DNA of 64,000 nucleotides from Amycolatopsis xylanica (GCF_900107045.1 NZ_FNON01000002.1:1178001-1242000), one strand, 5' to 3'; positions 15,787-24,671 are shown, counted from the stretch's first letter. Numbers and translations: made by a program. The notes: generated by a model not told the origin, from the sequence alone.

Positions 15787-15808
15787 TCGCGTCGGTACCG
15801 TCGACGTC

Positions 15809-16147
15809 GTGAGTCAAAGTGCGGCGCACGCCGACGCGTTCTTCCGAGACATCGCACGGACCGGCGTCGTGTGGCAGGTCCGTGACGACCAGGGTTCGCC
15901 GTCGCCGACGGACGAAAGTGGTGCTCGGGTGCTGCCGTATTGGTCCACCCAGGCGCGAGCGGCACGGGCCGCGAAGGTCTGGGGTGGTGGGCTCAAACCC
16001 GCGTCACTTCCGTTGGCGCATTGGGTCGAGCGTGAACTCGCCGGGATTGAGAAGGACGGGTTCCTCGTCGGACTCAATTGGTCTGGCCCGGGCATGACCG
16101 GCTTCGCGCTGACCGCCCGCGAAGTGCTCGCGCGGCTGTCCGGCTGA
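15809..16147 (+). CDS. DUF2750 domain protein
   Basis: 112 residues matching the DUF2750 layout: an N-terminal helix (SAAHADAFFRDIARTG), then VWQVRDDQGSP, VLPYWSTQARA and a late FLVGLNWSGPGMTGF. It is cytoplasmic, of unknown function, and the family is found scattered in bacteria. The GTG start at 15809 follows the upstream terminator by 22 bp. Confidence 0.75.
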   Translation: MSQSAAHADAFFRDIARTGVVWQVRDDQGSPSPTDESGARVLPYWSTQARAARAAKVWGGGLKPASLPLAHWVERELAGIEKDGFLVGLNWSGPGMTGFALTAREVLARLSG

Positions 16148-16186
16148 GCGTTTTACGAAATGGATACGGGTATTGACTGAGGATCA

Positions 16187-16212
16187 CTCGATCGTGTGGG
16201 CCTGCGATCGAG
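16187..16212. terminator. Hairpin after the DUF2750 gene
   Basis: CTCGATCG and CGATCGAG flank a 10-nt spacer, 40 bp past the stop. The rest of the 235-bp gap before the kinase gene has several GATCGA-like words but no ORF. Confidence 0.4.
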
Positions 16213-16382
16213 AAAGCCGTGATCGACCGTCCGATATCGACTGATCGAATTCGTCCTACCGGCGCGTATCAGCCCGTTGACCAGCGGGTTCGAGTCCAGT
16301 GAGCACCGCCGGAAATGCGCTCGGGTCGCTGAATCGCCGCGGATTTCGGCTGCTTAGCCTTACTGCCTCGAAAGGGGCTGGC

Positions 16383-17897
16383 ATGAGACTCGTCGCGGGT
16401 AGGTACGCGGTGCTCGGCGAGCTCGGCCGTGGCGGCATGGGTGTCGTCTGGCGGGCCGAGGACCGGGTGCTGGGGCGGCAGGTCGCGCTCAAAGAGCTGC
16501 AGACACCGCCCGGCACGACGCCTGCGCAGATCGAGCGGGTGATGCGCGAGGCACGCACGGCCGGGCGGCTGAACGATCCCGCCGTCGTGACCGTGTACGA
16601 CGTGGTCGCCGAGCCCAAGGCGACCTACATCGTGATGGAGCTGGTCAGCGCGCCCACCCTCGATGACCTGCTCGAACGGAGTGGCGCGCTGCCGGGCAGC
16701 CGGGTGAGCGAGCTCGGGCTCAGGATCCTCGGCGCGCTCGAGACGGCGCACGCGGCAGGCATCGTGCATCGGGACGTCAAGCCGAGCAACATCATGGTGC
16801 TGCCGGGTGACCGGGTGAAGCTCGCCGATTTCGGGATCGCGCGTGCGATGGACGATCCGGGGCTGACGCAGTCCGGTGGCGTGATGGGCTCGCCCGGGTA
16901 CATGGCGCCCGAATTGTTCGCGGGCGCCAGGCCGACGCCCGCCTCGGATCTCTGGTCGCTCGGGGCCACGCTCTATCACGCCGCGGAAGGGCGCGCGCCG
17001 TTCGAACGCGAGACGACCGCTGCCGTCTTGCACGCGATCATGTACGAGACGCCGGTGCTGGAGCACACGACCGGTGCGCTCGCGGCCGTCATTCGCGGCC
17101 TGCTCGCGCAGGCGCCGGAGGAACGTGTCGACGCGCGGCGGGTGCGGGCACTGCTCACCGGGAAGGCCGAGGTTCCGGTCGAGCCGCCGACCGTCTACAT
17201 CGAACCGGTCAAGCCCGTGGAACCCAAGCCACGGCGGCGTTTCGCGCTCGCCGGTATCGGCGTCGCGGTGGTCGCCGCGCTGGCCGCGATCTATTTCCTC
17301 AGGCCTGACAACGAAAAGCAAGCCGTCGCGGCGCCGGAGCCGAACACGGAAGCCACGGTCACGCAGACCACCGTGCCCAGCAAGGTGAAAGCCGACGCGT
17401 CATCGACGGAAGCCGCTAAGTCCACTGAGGACAGTGCGCCGCCATCGGGCGCGGCCGGGCCAGCCGGGGAGAATCCGCCAGAGGCGCCCAGTCCGTCGGC
17501 GTCCAGCGCCGCGCAGCCGGAGCGGAAGCTGGTGCCATTGACGCGGTATCGCGCCGAGCGCGGGCACTCGACGGCCAGTCGCAAGGTGCAGGCGCCGAAG
17601 GGGTTCGCCGCGGACGGTTCGCTCGGCGCCGTGGTCGCCAAGGCCGAGCCCGGCACCGCGAAACTCTTCGCCTGCAAGGCGAGTAACGACGACGACTGGT
17701 TCACCGCGGTCGGTGGCTGTGCTGGCCAGGAGACGCTCGGGCAGCTCGGCTTCATCTTCACCGCGCCTCCCGCGACGGGCACCGCGCAGCCGCTCTACCG
17801 GTGTAACGCGGGCAACGACCATTTCGACTCGCTGAGCGCGGGCTGCGAAGGGAAAGCTCAGGAGACGACACTCGGATACGTGCTCATTTCCGTGTAG
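16383..17897 (+). CDS. Membrane Ser/Thr protein kinase (PknB-like) with Cys-containing exterior repeats
   Basis: 504 residues from ATG 16383 (AAAGGGG upstream; frame open earlier to 16299). The kinase domain is about residues 7-260 with GELGRGGMGVVWRAED, ALKEL, HRDVKPSN, DFG and MAPE, so it should be active. A membrane helix lies near 285-305. Outside are a Ser/Thr/Pro stalk and two similar repeats (LFACKASNDDDWFTAVGGC and LYRCNAGNDHFDSLSAGC), each with paired Cys, possibly a lectin-like sensor. It lacks PASTA repeats. Stand-alone gene. Confidence 0.88.
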   Translation: MRLVAGRYAVLGELGRGGMGVVWRAEDRVLGRQVALKELQTPPGTTPAQIERVMREARTAGRLNDPAVVTVYDVVAEPKATYIVMELVSAPTLDDLLERSGALPGSRVSELGLRILGALETAHAAGIVHRDVKPSNIMVLPGDRVKLADFGIARAMDDPGLTQSGGVMGSPGYMAPELFAGARPTPASDLWSLGATLYHAAEGRAPFERETTAAVLHAIMYETPVLEHTTGALAAVIRGLLAQAPEERVDARRVRALLTGKAEVPVEPPTVYIEPVKPVEPKPRRRFALAGIGVAVVAALAAIYFLRPDNEKQAVAAPEPNTEATVTQTTVPSKVKADASSTEAAKSTEDSAPPSGAAGPAGENPPEAPSPSASSAAQPERKLVPLTRYRAERGHSTASRKVQAPKGFAADGSLGAVVAKAEPGTAKLFACKASNDDDWFTAVGGCAGQETLGQLGFIFTAPPATGTAQPLYRCNAGNDHFDSLSAGCEGKAQETTLGYVLISV

Positions 17898-17937
17898 GTC
17901 CATACGGGTACTTGCGCGCGTCGCTAACGTGTGCGGG

Positions 17938-18342
17938 ATGAGTTATGAGCTGAACTTCGTTCGCAGAGAGCCGGGCCAGTCCTGGGACGAGGCCTTCGAG
18001 GAGATGGCGGAGAACGCTTCCTCCGGTCCGCTCTCGGCGAAATGTGCCGGGCAGTGGGACCGCATCTTCGCGGAGGCGACCACGCTGCTGGGCACGCTCG
18101 AGCACGTCGACGGGGGCGATTCCCGCGAGCTCACCCACGAGCCGACCGGCATCCAGCTGAGCTTCTCCGATGGCGACGTGACCATCACCGTTCCCCACTG
18201 GCACCAGGGTTCCGCCGCGACCAAGACGAAGGTCGACGTCTACGCGCTGGCCGACATCGTCGAGCGCGAAACCGGCCTGGAGGGCTACGACCCCCAGCTG
18301 GACCAGCCACTTTCGGAATTGCGCGCCGTCTCAGCCGGGTAA
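17938..18342 (+). CDS. Small acidic protein of unknown function (immunity-like context)
   Basis: 134 residues from ATG 17938 (an in-frame GTG lies 9 bp upstream). It starts MSYELNFVRREPGQSWDEAF and contains ISLSFSDGDVTITVPHWHQG-like sequence (here IQLSFSDGDVTITVPHWHQG). It has no signal or membrane segment. It is the first of three small genes followed by DUF2716 and Imm7 proteins. The domain is not recognised; an immunity-type role is a guess from neighbours. Confidence 0.65.
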   Translation: MSYELNFVRREPGQSWDEAFEEMAENASSGPLSAKCAGQWDRIFAEATTLLGTLEHVDGGDSRELTHEPTGIQLSFSDGDVTITVPHWHQGSAATKTKVDVYALADIVERETGLEGYDPQLDQPLSELRAVSAG

Positions 18343-18389
18343 CCGAGTGTGACGGTGGCACCGACCACAAAGATCAGTTTCGCAGCCTT

Positions 18390-18402
18390 TACAGTGACTG
18401 TA
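18390..18402. promoter_or_regulatory. Palindrome TACAGTGACTGTA upstream of the DUF2716 gene
   Basis: A perfect 13-bp dyad 78 bp before the next start, in the only sizeable gap of the small-gene cluster. It may be an operator. The regulator is unknown. Confidence 0.35.
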
Positions 18403-18479
18403 CGCAGACGCGTAAACGGGCCGTTTCGTGTTCCGCGAAGCTCTCACCCGTCTATCCGGCCGAGTATCAGAGGTCGCTC

Positions 18480-19037
18480 GTGAATCCAGCCTGGGAACAA
18501 GTATCGAGGGTCGTCGACGAACCCGCGTGGTACTGGGTGTACGACAAACTCCGCTTCTGGCCGAGTACTTTTCCGCACGCCTGGCCGGGTTTCGCCGAGC
18601 CATCACCTTCGGTCACGTGGGACCTTTCGGCGAGTGACGCCGACCGCGGGTCGGCGGAGTTCCGCCTCGGGCCGAACTCGATCGAGGCCGACGAGGTCAA
18701 CCGGATCGCGCTGCACGCGCTGCGCGACTGCGTGAAGCTCGACGAGTGGGTGTGGGTGCTGCACTGGCAGCACCAGTCGTACAAGTTCTATCCGCACCGG
18801 ATGGGCGAGGGCCAGCCGTGGCCGGTCTCGGTGTTCCCGCAGGGCGACTACCACCTGTTCCTCGCGTCGGACTACCGCTTCGGCACGCTCGGGCATCCGT
18901 GGGAGCGCTCGTTGTGCGTCTACGGCAAGGATTTGACGACCGCGTTCGAGCGGCACGGCAAGGAGAAGTTCGCCAAGGAACTCCGCCGCGACGGGACCGC
19001 TCTCGATAGTGGATCGACCGCACGCCTAGGCTCTTGA
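18480..19037 (+). CDS. DUF2716 domain protein
   Basis: 185 residues from GTG 18480 (AGAGG just upstream). Motifs such as EPAWYWVYDKLRFWPS, FRLGPNSIEADEVNRIALHA and DYHLFLASDYRFGTLGHPW fit DUF2716, a family often found among toxin-immunity genes. Trp-rich and cytoplasmic. The next gene starts 2 bp after its stop, so they are co-transcribed. Earlier open sequence in this frame overlaps the upstream gene and is not coding. Confidence 0.75.
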   Translation: MNPAWEQVSRVVDEPAWYWVYDKLRFWPSTFPHAWPGFAEPSPSVTWDLSASDADRGSAEFRLGPNSIEADEVNRIALHALRDCVKLDEWVWVLHWQHQSYKFYPHRMGEGQPWPVSVFPQGDYHLFLASDYRFGTLGHPWERSLCVYGKDLTTAFERHGKEKFAKELRRDGTALDSGSTARLGS

Positions 19038-19038
19038 C

Positions 19039-19449
19039 GTGTACGAATACCACGGCTGGGTGACACTGCAGGCGACCTCGTCCGGCGACGACGACCCCTC
19101 GCTGCTCGAGCGCATCGTCGAGCGCGTGCACCGTGCGGTCCGCGACTTCGGTGAACTGGACGTCGTCGATCTGCAGTGGATCAACGGGGTCCCGCAGCTG
19201 CACCTCGGCGGGCTGGCCAAGCACGGCGCGACGTTCGGGCCCGATCTGCTCGAGCTGTACACCCGCGTCGGCGAGCTGGCGCCGGGTTCCTATGGGCTGC
19301 TGCACGTCTGGGACGACCAGGACGAGGACCACGACAACGACTTCCGCGTGCACCGCATGGCGCGCGGGCAGGTCACCGAGGTCGCCGACAAGCACCTCTC
19401 GCCGGTCGCGCCGACGGTCATCGACGGGTATCCCGAATTCGACTCGTGA
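19039..19449 (+). CDS. Imm7-family immunity protein
   Basis: 136 residues from GTG 19039. The start MYEYHGWVTLQAT and the later LHVWDDQDEDHDNDFRVHRM and ARGQVTEVADKHLSP match Imm7, an immunity family that neutralises secreted polymorphic toxins. No toxin gene is present in the window, so it may be an orphan that protects against a neighbour's toxin. Confidence 0.8.
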   Translation: MYEYHGWVTLQATSSGDDDPSLLERIVERVHRAVRDFGELDVVDLQWINGVPQLHLGGLAKHGATFGPDLLELYTRVGELAPGSYGLLHVWDDQDEDHDNDFRVHRMARGQVTEVADKHLSPVAPTVIDGYPEFDS

Positions 19450-19508
19450 CCGGCTTTTGAGTAGCCGTACTCAAGACAGCGCGGCCGCCGTGGCCGAAAT
19501 TCGGGGAC

Positions 19509-19802
19509 ATGACCAAAACCGTGTCCCCGAGTTCCCCCACGACGACCGCGTTCTACGCGCAGGCTGGCCTTTCGTTCGGCCTCGCGCTGACCGCGGTGAC
19601 CGGCGGCATCGTCTACCTGCCGGTCAGCGGCTGGGTGCGTGCCTTCCTCGCGGTCGGCATGCTGTACCTGGTGACGTCGGCGTTCACGCTGGCGAAGGTG
19701 ATCAGGGATCGCCAGGAGGACACCTCCGTCACCAAGCGCATCGATCAGGCCAGACTCGACAAGCTGCTCGCTGAGCACGACCCGTTCAAGGAAACCGTCT
19801 AG
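19509..19802 (+). CDS. YiaA/YiaB-family inner-membrane protein
   Basis: 97 residues with two membrane helices (AGLSFGLALTAVTGGIVYLP and WVRAFLAVGMLYLVTSAFTL) and a charged C-tail, the layout of the YiaA/YiaB family. Function unknown. It overlaps the stop of the convergent phospholipase gene by four bases. Confidence 0.78.
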   Translation: MTKTVSPSSPTTTAFYAQAGLSFGLALTAVTGGIVYLPVSGWVRAFLAVGMLYLVTSAFTLAKVIRDRQEDTSVTKRIDQARLDKLLAEHDPFKETV

Positions 19803-21265
19803 CGCTTCGGCACGTGCGGCCGCCGTCCCGGCTCCTGCCACGGCGGCTGCTGGTCCGCGCCGGGGAAGACCGGCGCTGGCAGGTTCGCCGCCTCGTACTT
19901 GGACAGCGTGAGCGGACCACTCGTGTCGGGCAGCGTCGGCGGCTTCGCCTGGTGGTCGTCGAAGCGGAACGCCGACGTCAGGTCGCCGAACGTCCGGCGG
20001 CGCCACGCGCTGATGTTCGGCTCGGCGACGCCGGTGACCTTCTCCAGGAACTGCAGCACCGAGGTGTGGTCGAAGTTCTGCGAGCAGACCCAGCCGCCCG
20101 CGGTCCACGGCGAGACGATGATCGCGGGCACGCGGTACCCGGCGCCGACCGGCAGGCCGTTGCCCTTGGTGCCACCCGGCGAGGTCTTGGTGACGAACTC
20201 GCCCGGTGTGCCCGCCGGCGGCGTCGGCGGGATGACGTGGTCGAACAGGCCGTCGTTCTCGTCGTAGTTGAGGATGAACGCGGTCTTCGCCCACAGGTCG
20301 GGGTTGGCGGCGATCGCGTCGATCTTGCTGGCCACGAACGCGGCGCCCTCGGCGGGCGTGTAGTTCGGGTGCTCCGAAGCGGTCGAGGTGCAGATGATCC
20401 AGGAGACCGTCGGCAGCTTGCCGTTGCGCGCGTCGTACTCGAACTGGCCTTCCGGCCGGTGCGTGAGTCCGTTGACCGCGAGCGGCGAATCCGCCGGCGC
20501 CTGGCGGAAGCTCGCGAACTGCTCCAGCATGTTGCAGCCGTAGGTGTCGGCCTGCTCGTAGACCTTCCAGCTGACGCCTGCCTCCTGCAGCCGCTCGGCG
20601 TAGGTCTTCCACGTGTAGCCGCCGGCCGGCGCCTTGTTGTCGAGGATCGGCCCGCCGTGCTCGCCGTCCGGGTCGATGGTGCCGGTCATCCACATCATGC
20701 GGTTCGGCCAGGTCGGGCCGAAGACCGAGCAGTGGTAGGCGTCGCAGATGGTGAACGCCTCCGCCAGCGCGAACTGGAACGGCAGGTCGGCGCGCTTGTG
20801 GTAGCCCATCACGTACGGGCCGTTCTTGCCGTCGGCCTTGCGGTGGGCCGGCAGCCAGTTGTCCATCTTGCCGCCGTTCCAGGCGTCGTGCTGGACCTGC
20901 CAGGCGTGCGAGGTCGACGGGATCTTCTGCGCGTTGGTGGCGTGGGTGTCGAGGTGGAACGGCAGCGCGTAGCCCGCCGGGTTCTGCGCGTCCGGCTGGT
21001 AGAAGACCGAGCGGCCGTTGGGGAGTTTCGCGGCGTTGGGATCGGCGAAGCCGCGAACCCCGGAAAGCGTCCCGAAGTAATGGTCGAATGATCGGTTCTC
21101 TTGCATCAACAGCACGACGTGCTCGATGTCGCGCAAGGAGCCATGGCGCGGCGGGCCTTCGGCGAGCGCGCGCTGGACGTTGGGTGGGAGGAGGGTGGCC
21201 GCGGCCGCGGTGGCGGCAGCTCCGGCGGCGATACCGAGCAGGCGTCGACGAGTCAGTTCGGTCAT
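19799..21265 (-). CDS. Tat-exported phospholipase C / phosphoesterase-family protein
   Basis: 488 residues from ATG 21265. The signal has twin arginines followed by a hydrophobic Ala run (MTELTRRRLLGIAAGAAATA), typical of Tat export. The catalytic domain opens with EHVVLLMQENRSFDHYFG, the hallmark of phosphatidylcholine-specific phospholipase C / AcpA-like enzymes that cleave phosphodiesters outside the cell. Later conserved parts include ILNYDENDGLFDHV and the end region TSAFRFDD. The frame is open beyond 21265, but that part runs into the tRNA region. A weak DasR-like site lies upstream. Confidence 0.88.
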   Translation of the reverse strand: MTELTRRRLLGIAAGAAATAAAATLLPPNVQRALAEGPPRHGSLRDIEHVVLLMQENRSFDHYFGTLSGVRGFADPNAAKLPNGRSVFYQPDAQNPAGYALPFHLDTHATNAQKIPSTSHAWQVQHDAWNGGKMDNWLPAHRKADGKNGPYVMGYHKRADLPFQFALAEAFTICDAYHCSVFGPTWPNRMMWMTGTIDPDGEHGGPILDNKAPAGGYTWKTYAERLQEAGVSWKVYEQADTYGCNMLEQFASFRQAPADSPLAVNGLTHRPEGQFEYDARNGKLPTVSWIICTSTASEHPNYTPAEGAAFVASKIDAIAANPDLWAKTAFILNYDENDGLFDHVIPPTPPAGTPGEFVTKTSPGGTKGNGLPVGAGYRVPAIIVSPWTAGGWVCSQNFDHTSVLQFLEKVTGVAEPNISAWRRRTFGDLTSAFRFDDHQAKPPTLPDTSGPLTLSKYEAANLPAPVFPGADQQPPWQEPGRRPHVPKR

Positions 21266-21458
21266 GCCTGCCACTGTTCGGCGAGCGGGCGCCGGTTGCC
21301 AGGTAACGAACAGCGAACTTTGAACGACTAATCCTGCCGAACCGGACAGTCCACGCCAACGGCCTAGGCATACGTGCGTCTGGGTGGTGGGTACCAGGTC
21401 AACGGTGACCGTCAGCGATCTTGACGGCTGAACAACACGTGCGGAGCTGTGACCGATG

Positions 21459-21470
21459 TGGTCTAGACAT
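21459..21470. promoter_or_regulatory. Weak DasR-like (dre) motif upstream of phospholipase C
   Basis: TGGTCTAGACAT contains the GTCTAGAC palindrome of the dre consensus AGTGGTCTAGACCACT; about 11 of 16 positions match. It lies 194 bp upstream of the phospholipase start and downstream of tRNA-Gly. Confidence 0.25.
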
Positions 21471-21510
21471 TGCTCCAAATGGCCGTACGATGGCCAGTGG
21501 AAGAGGAGAG

Positions 21511-21583
21511 AGCGGATGACGGGATTCGAACCCGCGACCCTCACCTTGGCAAGGTGATGCGCTACCAGCTGCGCTACATCCGC
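21511..21583 (-). tRNA. tRNA-Gly (GCC anticodon)
   Basis: Read on the minus strand it begins GCGGATGTAGCGCAGC and ends CATCCGCT. The acceptor stem GCGGATG/CATCCGC pairs perfectly, the T arm has GGTTCGAATC, and the anticodon arm CACCT-TGCCA-AGGTG exposes GCC. 73 nt; CCA is not encoded. A possible -10 (TATAGA, complement of 21615-21620) lies about 32 bp upstream. Confidence 0.96.
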
Positions 21584-21768
21584 ATGCACCCCGTGTGGGC
21601 GGTGCGGGAGCTACTCTATACCGGAGGCCGTTGCCGCTTTTACCCACCCCCGGAAACGCTCTGTGGTGTTACACCTGGCGTACAAGAGGTGACGATTGCG
21701 GGTTCGCTCCGTATGGTGTCCCCATTCGACCGAATGGTTTGTCCTTCGGGGAGGAGGTGCCTGGCCGG

Positions 21769-23250
21769 ATGACCGAGCAGGGCACTGTGCCGCAGATGGC
21801 GGCCTCGGGATCCGACGAGCAGGCACTCCTGCAGCGGCTCCGTGACGGTGAGGACGCTGCCTTCGGGGAGCTGTTCGAGCTGCACGCCGCCGCGGTCAGA
21901 CGTCTTGCCCGCAGCCTCGCCTCGGACCAGTCCGAGGCCGAGGACATCACCGCGGAGACCTTCTTCCGTGTGCTCCAGGCGCTGCGCAGAGGCGCCGGTC
22001 CACGCGACTACATCCGCGCCTACCTGCTGACGGTCGCCCGTCGCGTCTCCTGGGAATGGCACGGCGCGCGCCGCGACGTCCCCGTCAGCGACGACGAGCT
22101 GACCTTCCGCGCCGGAGCCGGCGCGGACACCAACGCGCGCACGGCCGAGCACTCGCTGATCACCCGTGCCTTCACGAGCCTGCCGGAGCGCTGGCGGACC
22201 GTGCTGTGGCAGACCGAGGTCGAGGGCGAGCAGCCCGCGATGGTCGCGCCGCACTTCGGGCTCAGCGCCAACGCGACCGCCGCGCTCGCCAGGCGCGCCA
22301 GGCAAGGACTTCGCGCCGCGTACCTGCAGGCGCACCTCTCGGTCGGCCGCAGCTCCGACGGCTGCCGCGCGGTGGTCGAGAAGCTCGGCGGGTTCACCGC
22401 CGGCAGTGTCACCGGCGCCGAAGCCCAGCGGATCAGGGCGCACCTGGTCGGCTGTTCGTCGTGCCGGAACACCCATGACGAGCTGCGCGACGTCTGCTCC
22501 TCGCTGCGTGCGAACGCGGGCGCGGTGCTGCTGCTGGTGCCCGCGTCGGCGTTCACCGTCGGCAAGGCGGGCGGCGGCGCGCTGGCCGCGGTCAAGAGCC
22601 TGCTGATCGGCTCCAAGGTCAAGGTCGGCATGGCGCTCGCGTCCACCGCGGCGGCAGGCGCGTTCGGTATCGCCGTCGGGCCCGCCATGTTCGATTCGGA
22701 CCAGACCCAGGCCATCGGGCTGGAAGGCCGTGGCGGCGGCGGGCCGGAGCTGGGTGTGGTCAAACCGGCCGTCGAGGTGCCGGACACGCCCAAGGTCGAG
22801 CCGATCAGCGATCACCTGACCGTGCACGGGCCGAACGCGGTCGCGGGTGAACCCGTCGAACCGAGGCTCGGCGGAGACGTGCCTGCCGACATGCCCGAAA
22901 TCCCGGCAGGCGGTCAGCCGGGCGTCCAGATTCCCGCCGGCCAGGCGTCCGCGCCGCCGAGCGGCACCGTGACCGACCCGAGGTCCGACACCGGCACGCA
23001 CGCGCCGGTCGCGGGCGGCACCACGGCGTCGGACACCTCGCCGATGCGCTCGGACACGACCACGACCCCGAGCGACAAGACGGCCGTCTCGCCGACGACC
23101 ACGTCCACTCCGACCACCACGACGAAGTCCTATGGCAAGTCCTGGTCCGCGTCTTCGCTGCCGAGCACCTGGAGCTCTTCGCGGGTGATCGGCGACGACG
23201 CGACGACGGCCGAGGACGAGACGCCCGCCGCAGATCAGCCGTCCGAGTAG
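21769..23250 (+). CDS. ECF sigma factor fused to a zinc-finger/membrane anti-sigma-like extension
   Basis: 493 residues from ATG 21769 (GAGGAGG upstream; GTG 21757 is possible). Region 2 lies about 30-100 (DQSEAEDITAETFFRVLQAL). Region 4 lies about 125-190 (SLPERWRTVLWQTEVEGEQP). Then comes an HxxxCxxC zinc-finger typical of anti-sigma factors (HLVGCSSC, near 230-240), hydrophobic segments (about 255-310), and a 180-residue Thr/Ser/Pro-rich tail ending QPSE. The sigma factor and its tether are thus one polypeptide, as reported for some actinobacterial ECF groups. Target promoters unknown. Confidence 0.83.
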   Translation: MTEQGTVPQMAASGSDEQALLQRLRDGEDAAFGELFELHAAAVRRLARSLASDQSEAEDITAETFFRVLQALRRGAGPRDYIRAYLLTVARRVSWEWHGARRDVPVSDDELTFRAGAGADTNARTAEHSLITRAFTSLPERWRTVLWQTEVEGEQPAMVAPHFGLSANATAALARRARQGLRAAYLQAHLSVGRSSDGCRAVVEKLGGFTAGSVTGAEAQRIRAHLVGCSSCRNTHDELRDVCSSLRANAGAVLLLVPASAFTVGKAGGGALAAVKSLLIGSKVKVGMALASTAAAGAFGIAVGPAMFDSDQTQAIGLEGRGGGGPELGVVKPAVEVPDTPKVEPISDHLTVHGPNAVAGEPVEPRLGGDVPADMPEIPAGGQPGVQIPAGQASAPPSGTVTDPRSDTGTHAPVAGGTTASDTSPMRSDTTTTPSDKTAVSPTTTSTPTTTTKSYGKSWSASSLPSTWSSSRVIGDDATTAEDETPAADQPSE

Positions 23251-23354
23251 CTCGTACTGGGGATTTGCGTGCATCTGGCAGTCGCGCTCCCGGTCATGAT
23301 CACGGTACGGTTGAGCGTGCTCACCCGGAGCGAGCGTTGTGCGGGAGGACGTGG

Positions 23355-23795
23355 ATGAACCGGCTGGTTCAGGGCGAAGACGGCCGGGACTGGGTGGTCA
23401 GGGCCCAGCTCGAGTGGCGGCCACCGGCCACCGCGGACGATTTCGAACACGACGTCGCGGGTAGCTATGGCCCGGGTGTCGCGATGATCTTCGTGACCGT
23501 GCTGCTGGCCGTGGTGCTGGTGGTGTGGACGCCGGTCGGGGTCAAGATCCCCGCTTGGGTGATCCTGACGCTGGTGCTGGTGATCCTGTTCTTCCCGCTG
23601 CGCTGGATCCTGCGCAGGCCATGGACCGTGGTCGCCGAGACCGAAGGCGACATGGCGGGCGATCACCCGTCCGAGCGCTGGGTCGGCACCATCCGCGGCA
23701 TGTTCACCGTGCGCGGCGAGGTCACCAAGATCGCGAAGACCATCCGCAAGCACTCCTTGCCCGACTTCGACGGGCCGTTGCATCCGGTCGAGTAG
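23355..23795 (+). CDS. Small two-helix membrane protein, conserved hypothetical
   Basis: 146 residues from ATG 23355 (GGGAGGA upstream). Starts MNRLVQGEDGRDWVVRAQLE; two adjacent helices (about 45-85: VAMIFVTVLLAVVLVVW and VILTLVLVILFFPLRWIL), then a charged domain ending DFDGPLHPVE. It lies 17 bp before the Fpg gene and is likely co-transcribed with it. Function unknown. Confidence 0.72.
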   Translation: MNRLVQGEDGRDWVVRAQLEWRPPATADDFEHDVAGSYGPGVAMIFVTVLLAVVLVVWTPVGVKIPAWVILTLVLVILFFPLRWILRRPWTVVAETEGDMAGDHPSERWVGTIRGMFTVRGEVTKIAKTIRKHSLPDFDGPLHPVE

Positions 23796-23812
23796 CGAAC
23801 GAGACTGGGCGT

Positions 23813-24664
23813 ATGCCGGAGCTGCCGGAAGTCGAAGCACTCGCCCACCACCTGCGTGAACACGCCGTCGGCAGGTCCGTGAGCCGGATCGACGTGGCCT
23901 CGCTGAGCGTTCTGAAGACGTTCGACCCGTCCACGATGGACCTGCACGGCCGCGAAGTCACCGACGCGACGCGGCACGGCAAACATCTCGACCTCGTCCT
24001 GGGCGACCTGCACCTGATCACGCACCTGGCCCGCGCGGGCTGGCTGCGCTGGTCGGATTCGCTGGCGCCGGCGCCGCTGAAACCGGGCAAGGGCCCGATC
24101 TCGTTGCGGGTGCACCTGGGCGGCCCGGGTTTCGATCTCACCGAGGCCGGAACCAAGAAGGGCTTGGCGGTCTGGATCGTCCGCGACCCGTCGGAAGTGC
24201 CGAGCATCGAGCGGCTCGGCCCGGACGCGCTGTCACTCGACCGGGCAAAACTCGGCGAGCTGTTCTCGGGGCGCACCGAGCGGCTGAAGACCGCGCTGAC
24301 CGACCAGCGCGTGATCGCCGGCATCGGCAACGCCTACTCCGACGAGATCATGCACATGGCCAAGCTGTCTCCCTACGCGACGCCGGGCAAGCTCCCCGAC
24401 GAGGCGCTCGACCGCCTCGCCGACGCGATCCACGAGATACTGACCGGCGCGGTCGCCCGCTCGGTCGGCCAGTCCGCCGCCCGCCTCAAGGGCGAGAAAC
24501 GCTCCGGTCTCCGCGTCCACGCCCGCACCGGCCTCCCCTGCCCGGTCTGCGGCGACACGGTCCGCGAGATCTCCTTCGCCGACAAGTCCTTCCAGTACTG
24601 CCCGACCTGCCAGACCGGCGGCAAACCCCTGGCCGACCGCCGCATGTCCCGCCTCCTCAAGTAA
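23813..24664 (+). CDS. Fpg/Nei-family DNA glycosylase-AP lyase
   Basis: 283 residues. It removes oxidised bases from DNA. The N-terminus MPELPEVEALAHHLRE supplies the catalytic Pro2 and Glu3. TRHGKHLDL carries the DNA-binding Lys. The helix-two-turn-helix segment reads AGIGNAYSDEIMHMAKLSP. The C-terminal zinc finger has four Cys (CPVCGD and YCPTC). All catalytic parts are present. A Nei2-like rather than classical Fpg specificity is possible. It ends 7 bp before repeat copy 1. Confidence 0.92.
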   Translation: MPELPEVEALAHHLREHAVGRSVSRIDVASLSVLKTFDPSTMDLHGREVTDATRHGKHLDLVLGDLHLITHLARAGWLRWSDSLAPAPLKPGKGPISLRVHLGGPGFDLTEAGTKKGLAVWIVRDPSEVPSIERLGPDALSLDRAKLGELFSGRTERLKTALTDQRVIAGIGNAYSDEIMHMAKLSPYATPGKLPDEALDRLADAIHEILTGAVARSVGQSAARLKGEKRSGLRVHARTGLPCPVCGDTVREISFADKSFQYCPTCQTGGKPLADRRMSRLLK

Positions 24665-24671
24665 CCCCGGG

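Noticed and set aside
21601..21768. Second tRNA or small ORF next to tRNA-Gly
   Set aside because: No cloverleaf or ribosome site is visible; the stretch is most likely the divergent tRNA and sigma-factor promoters.
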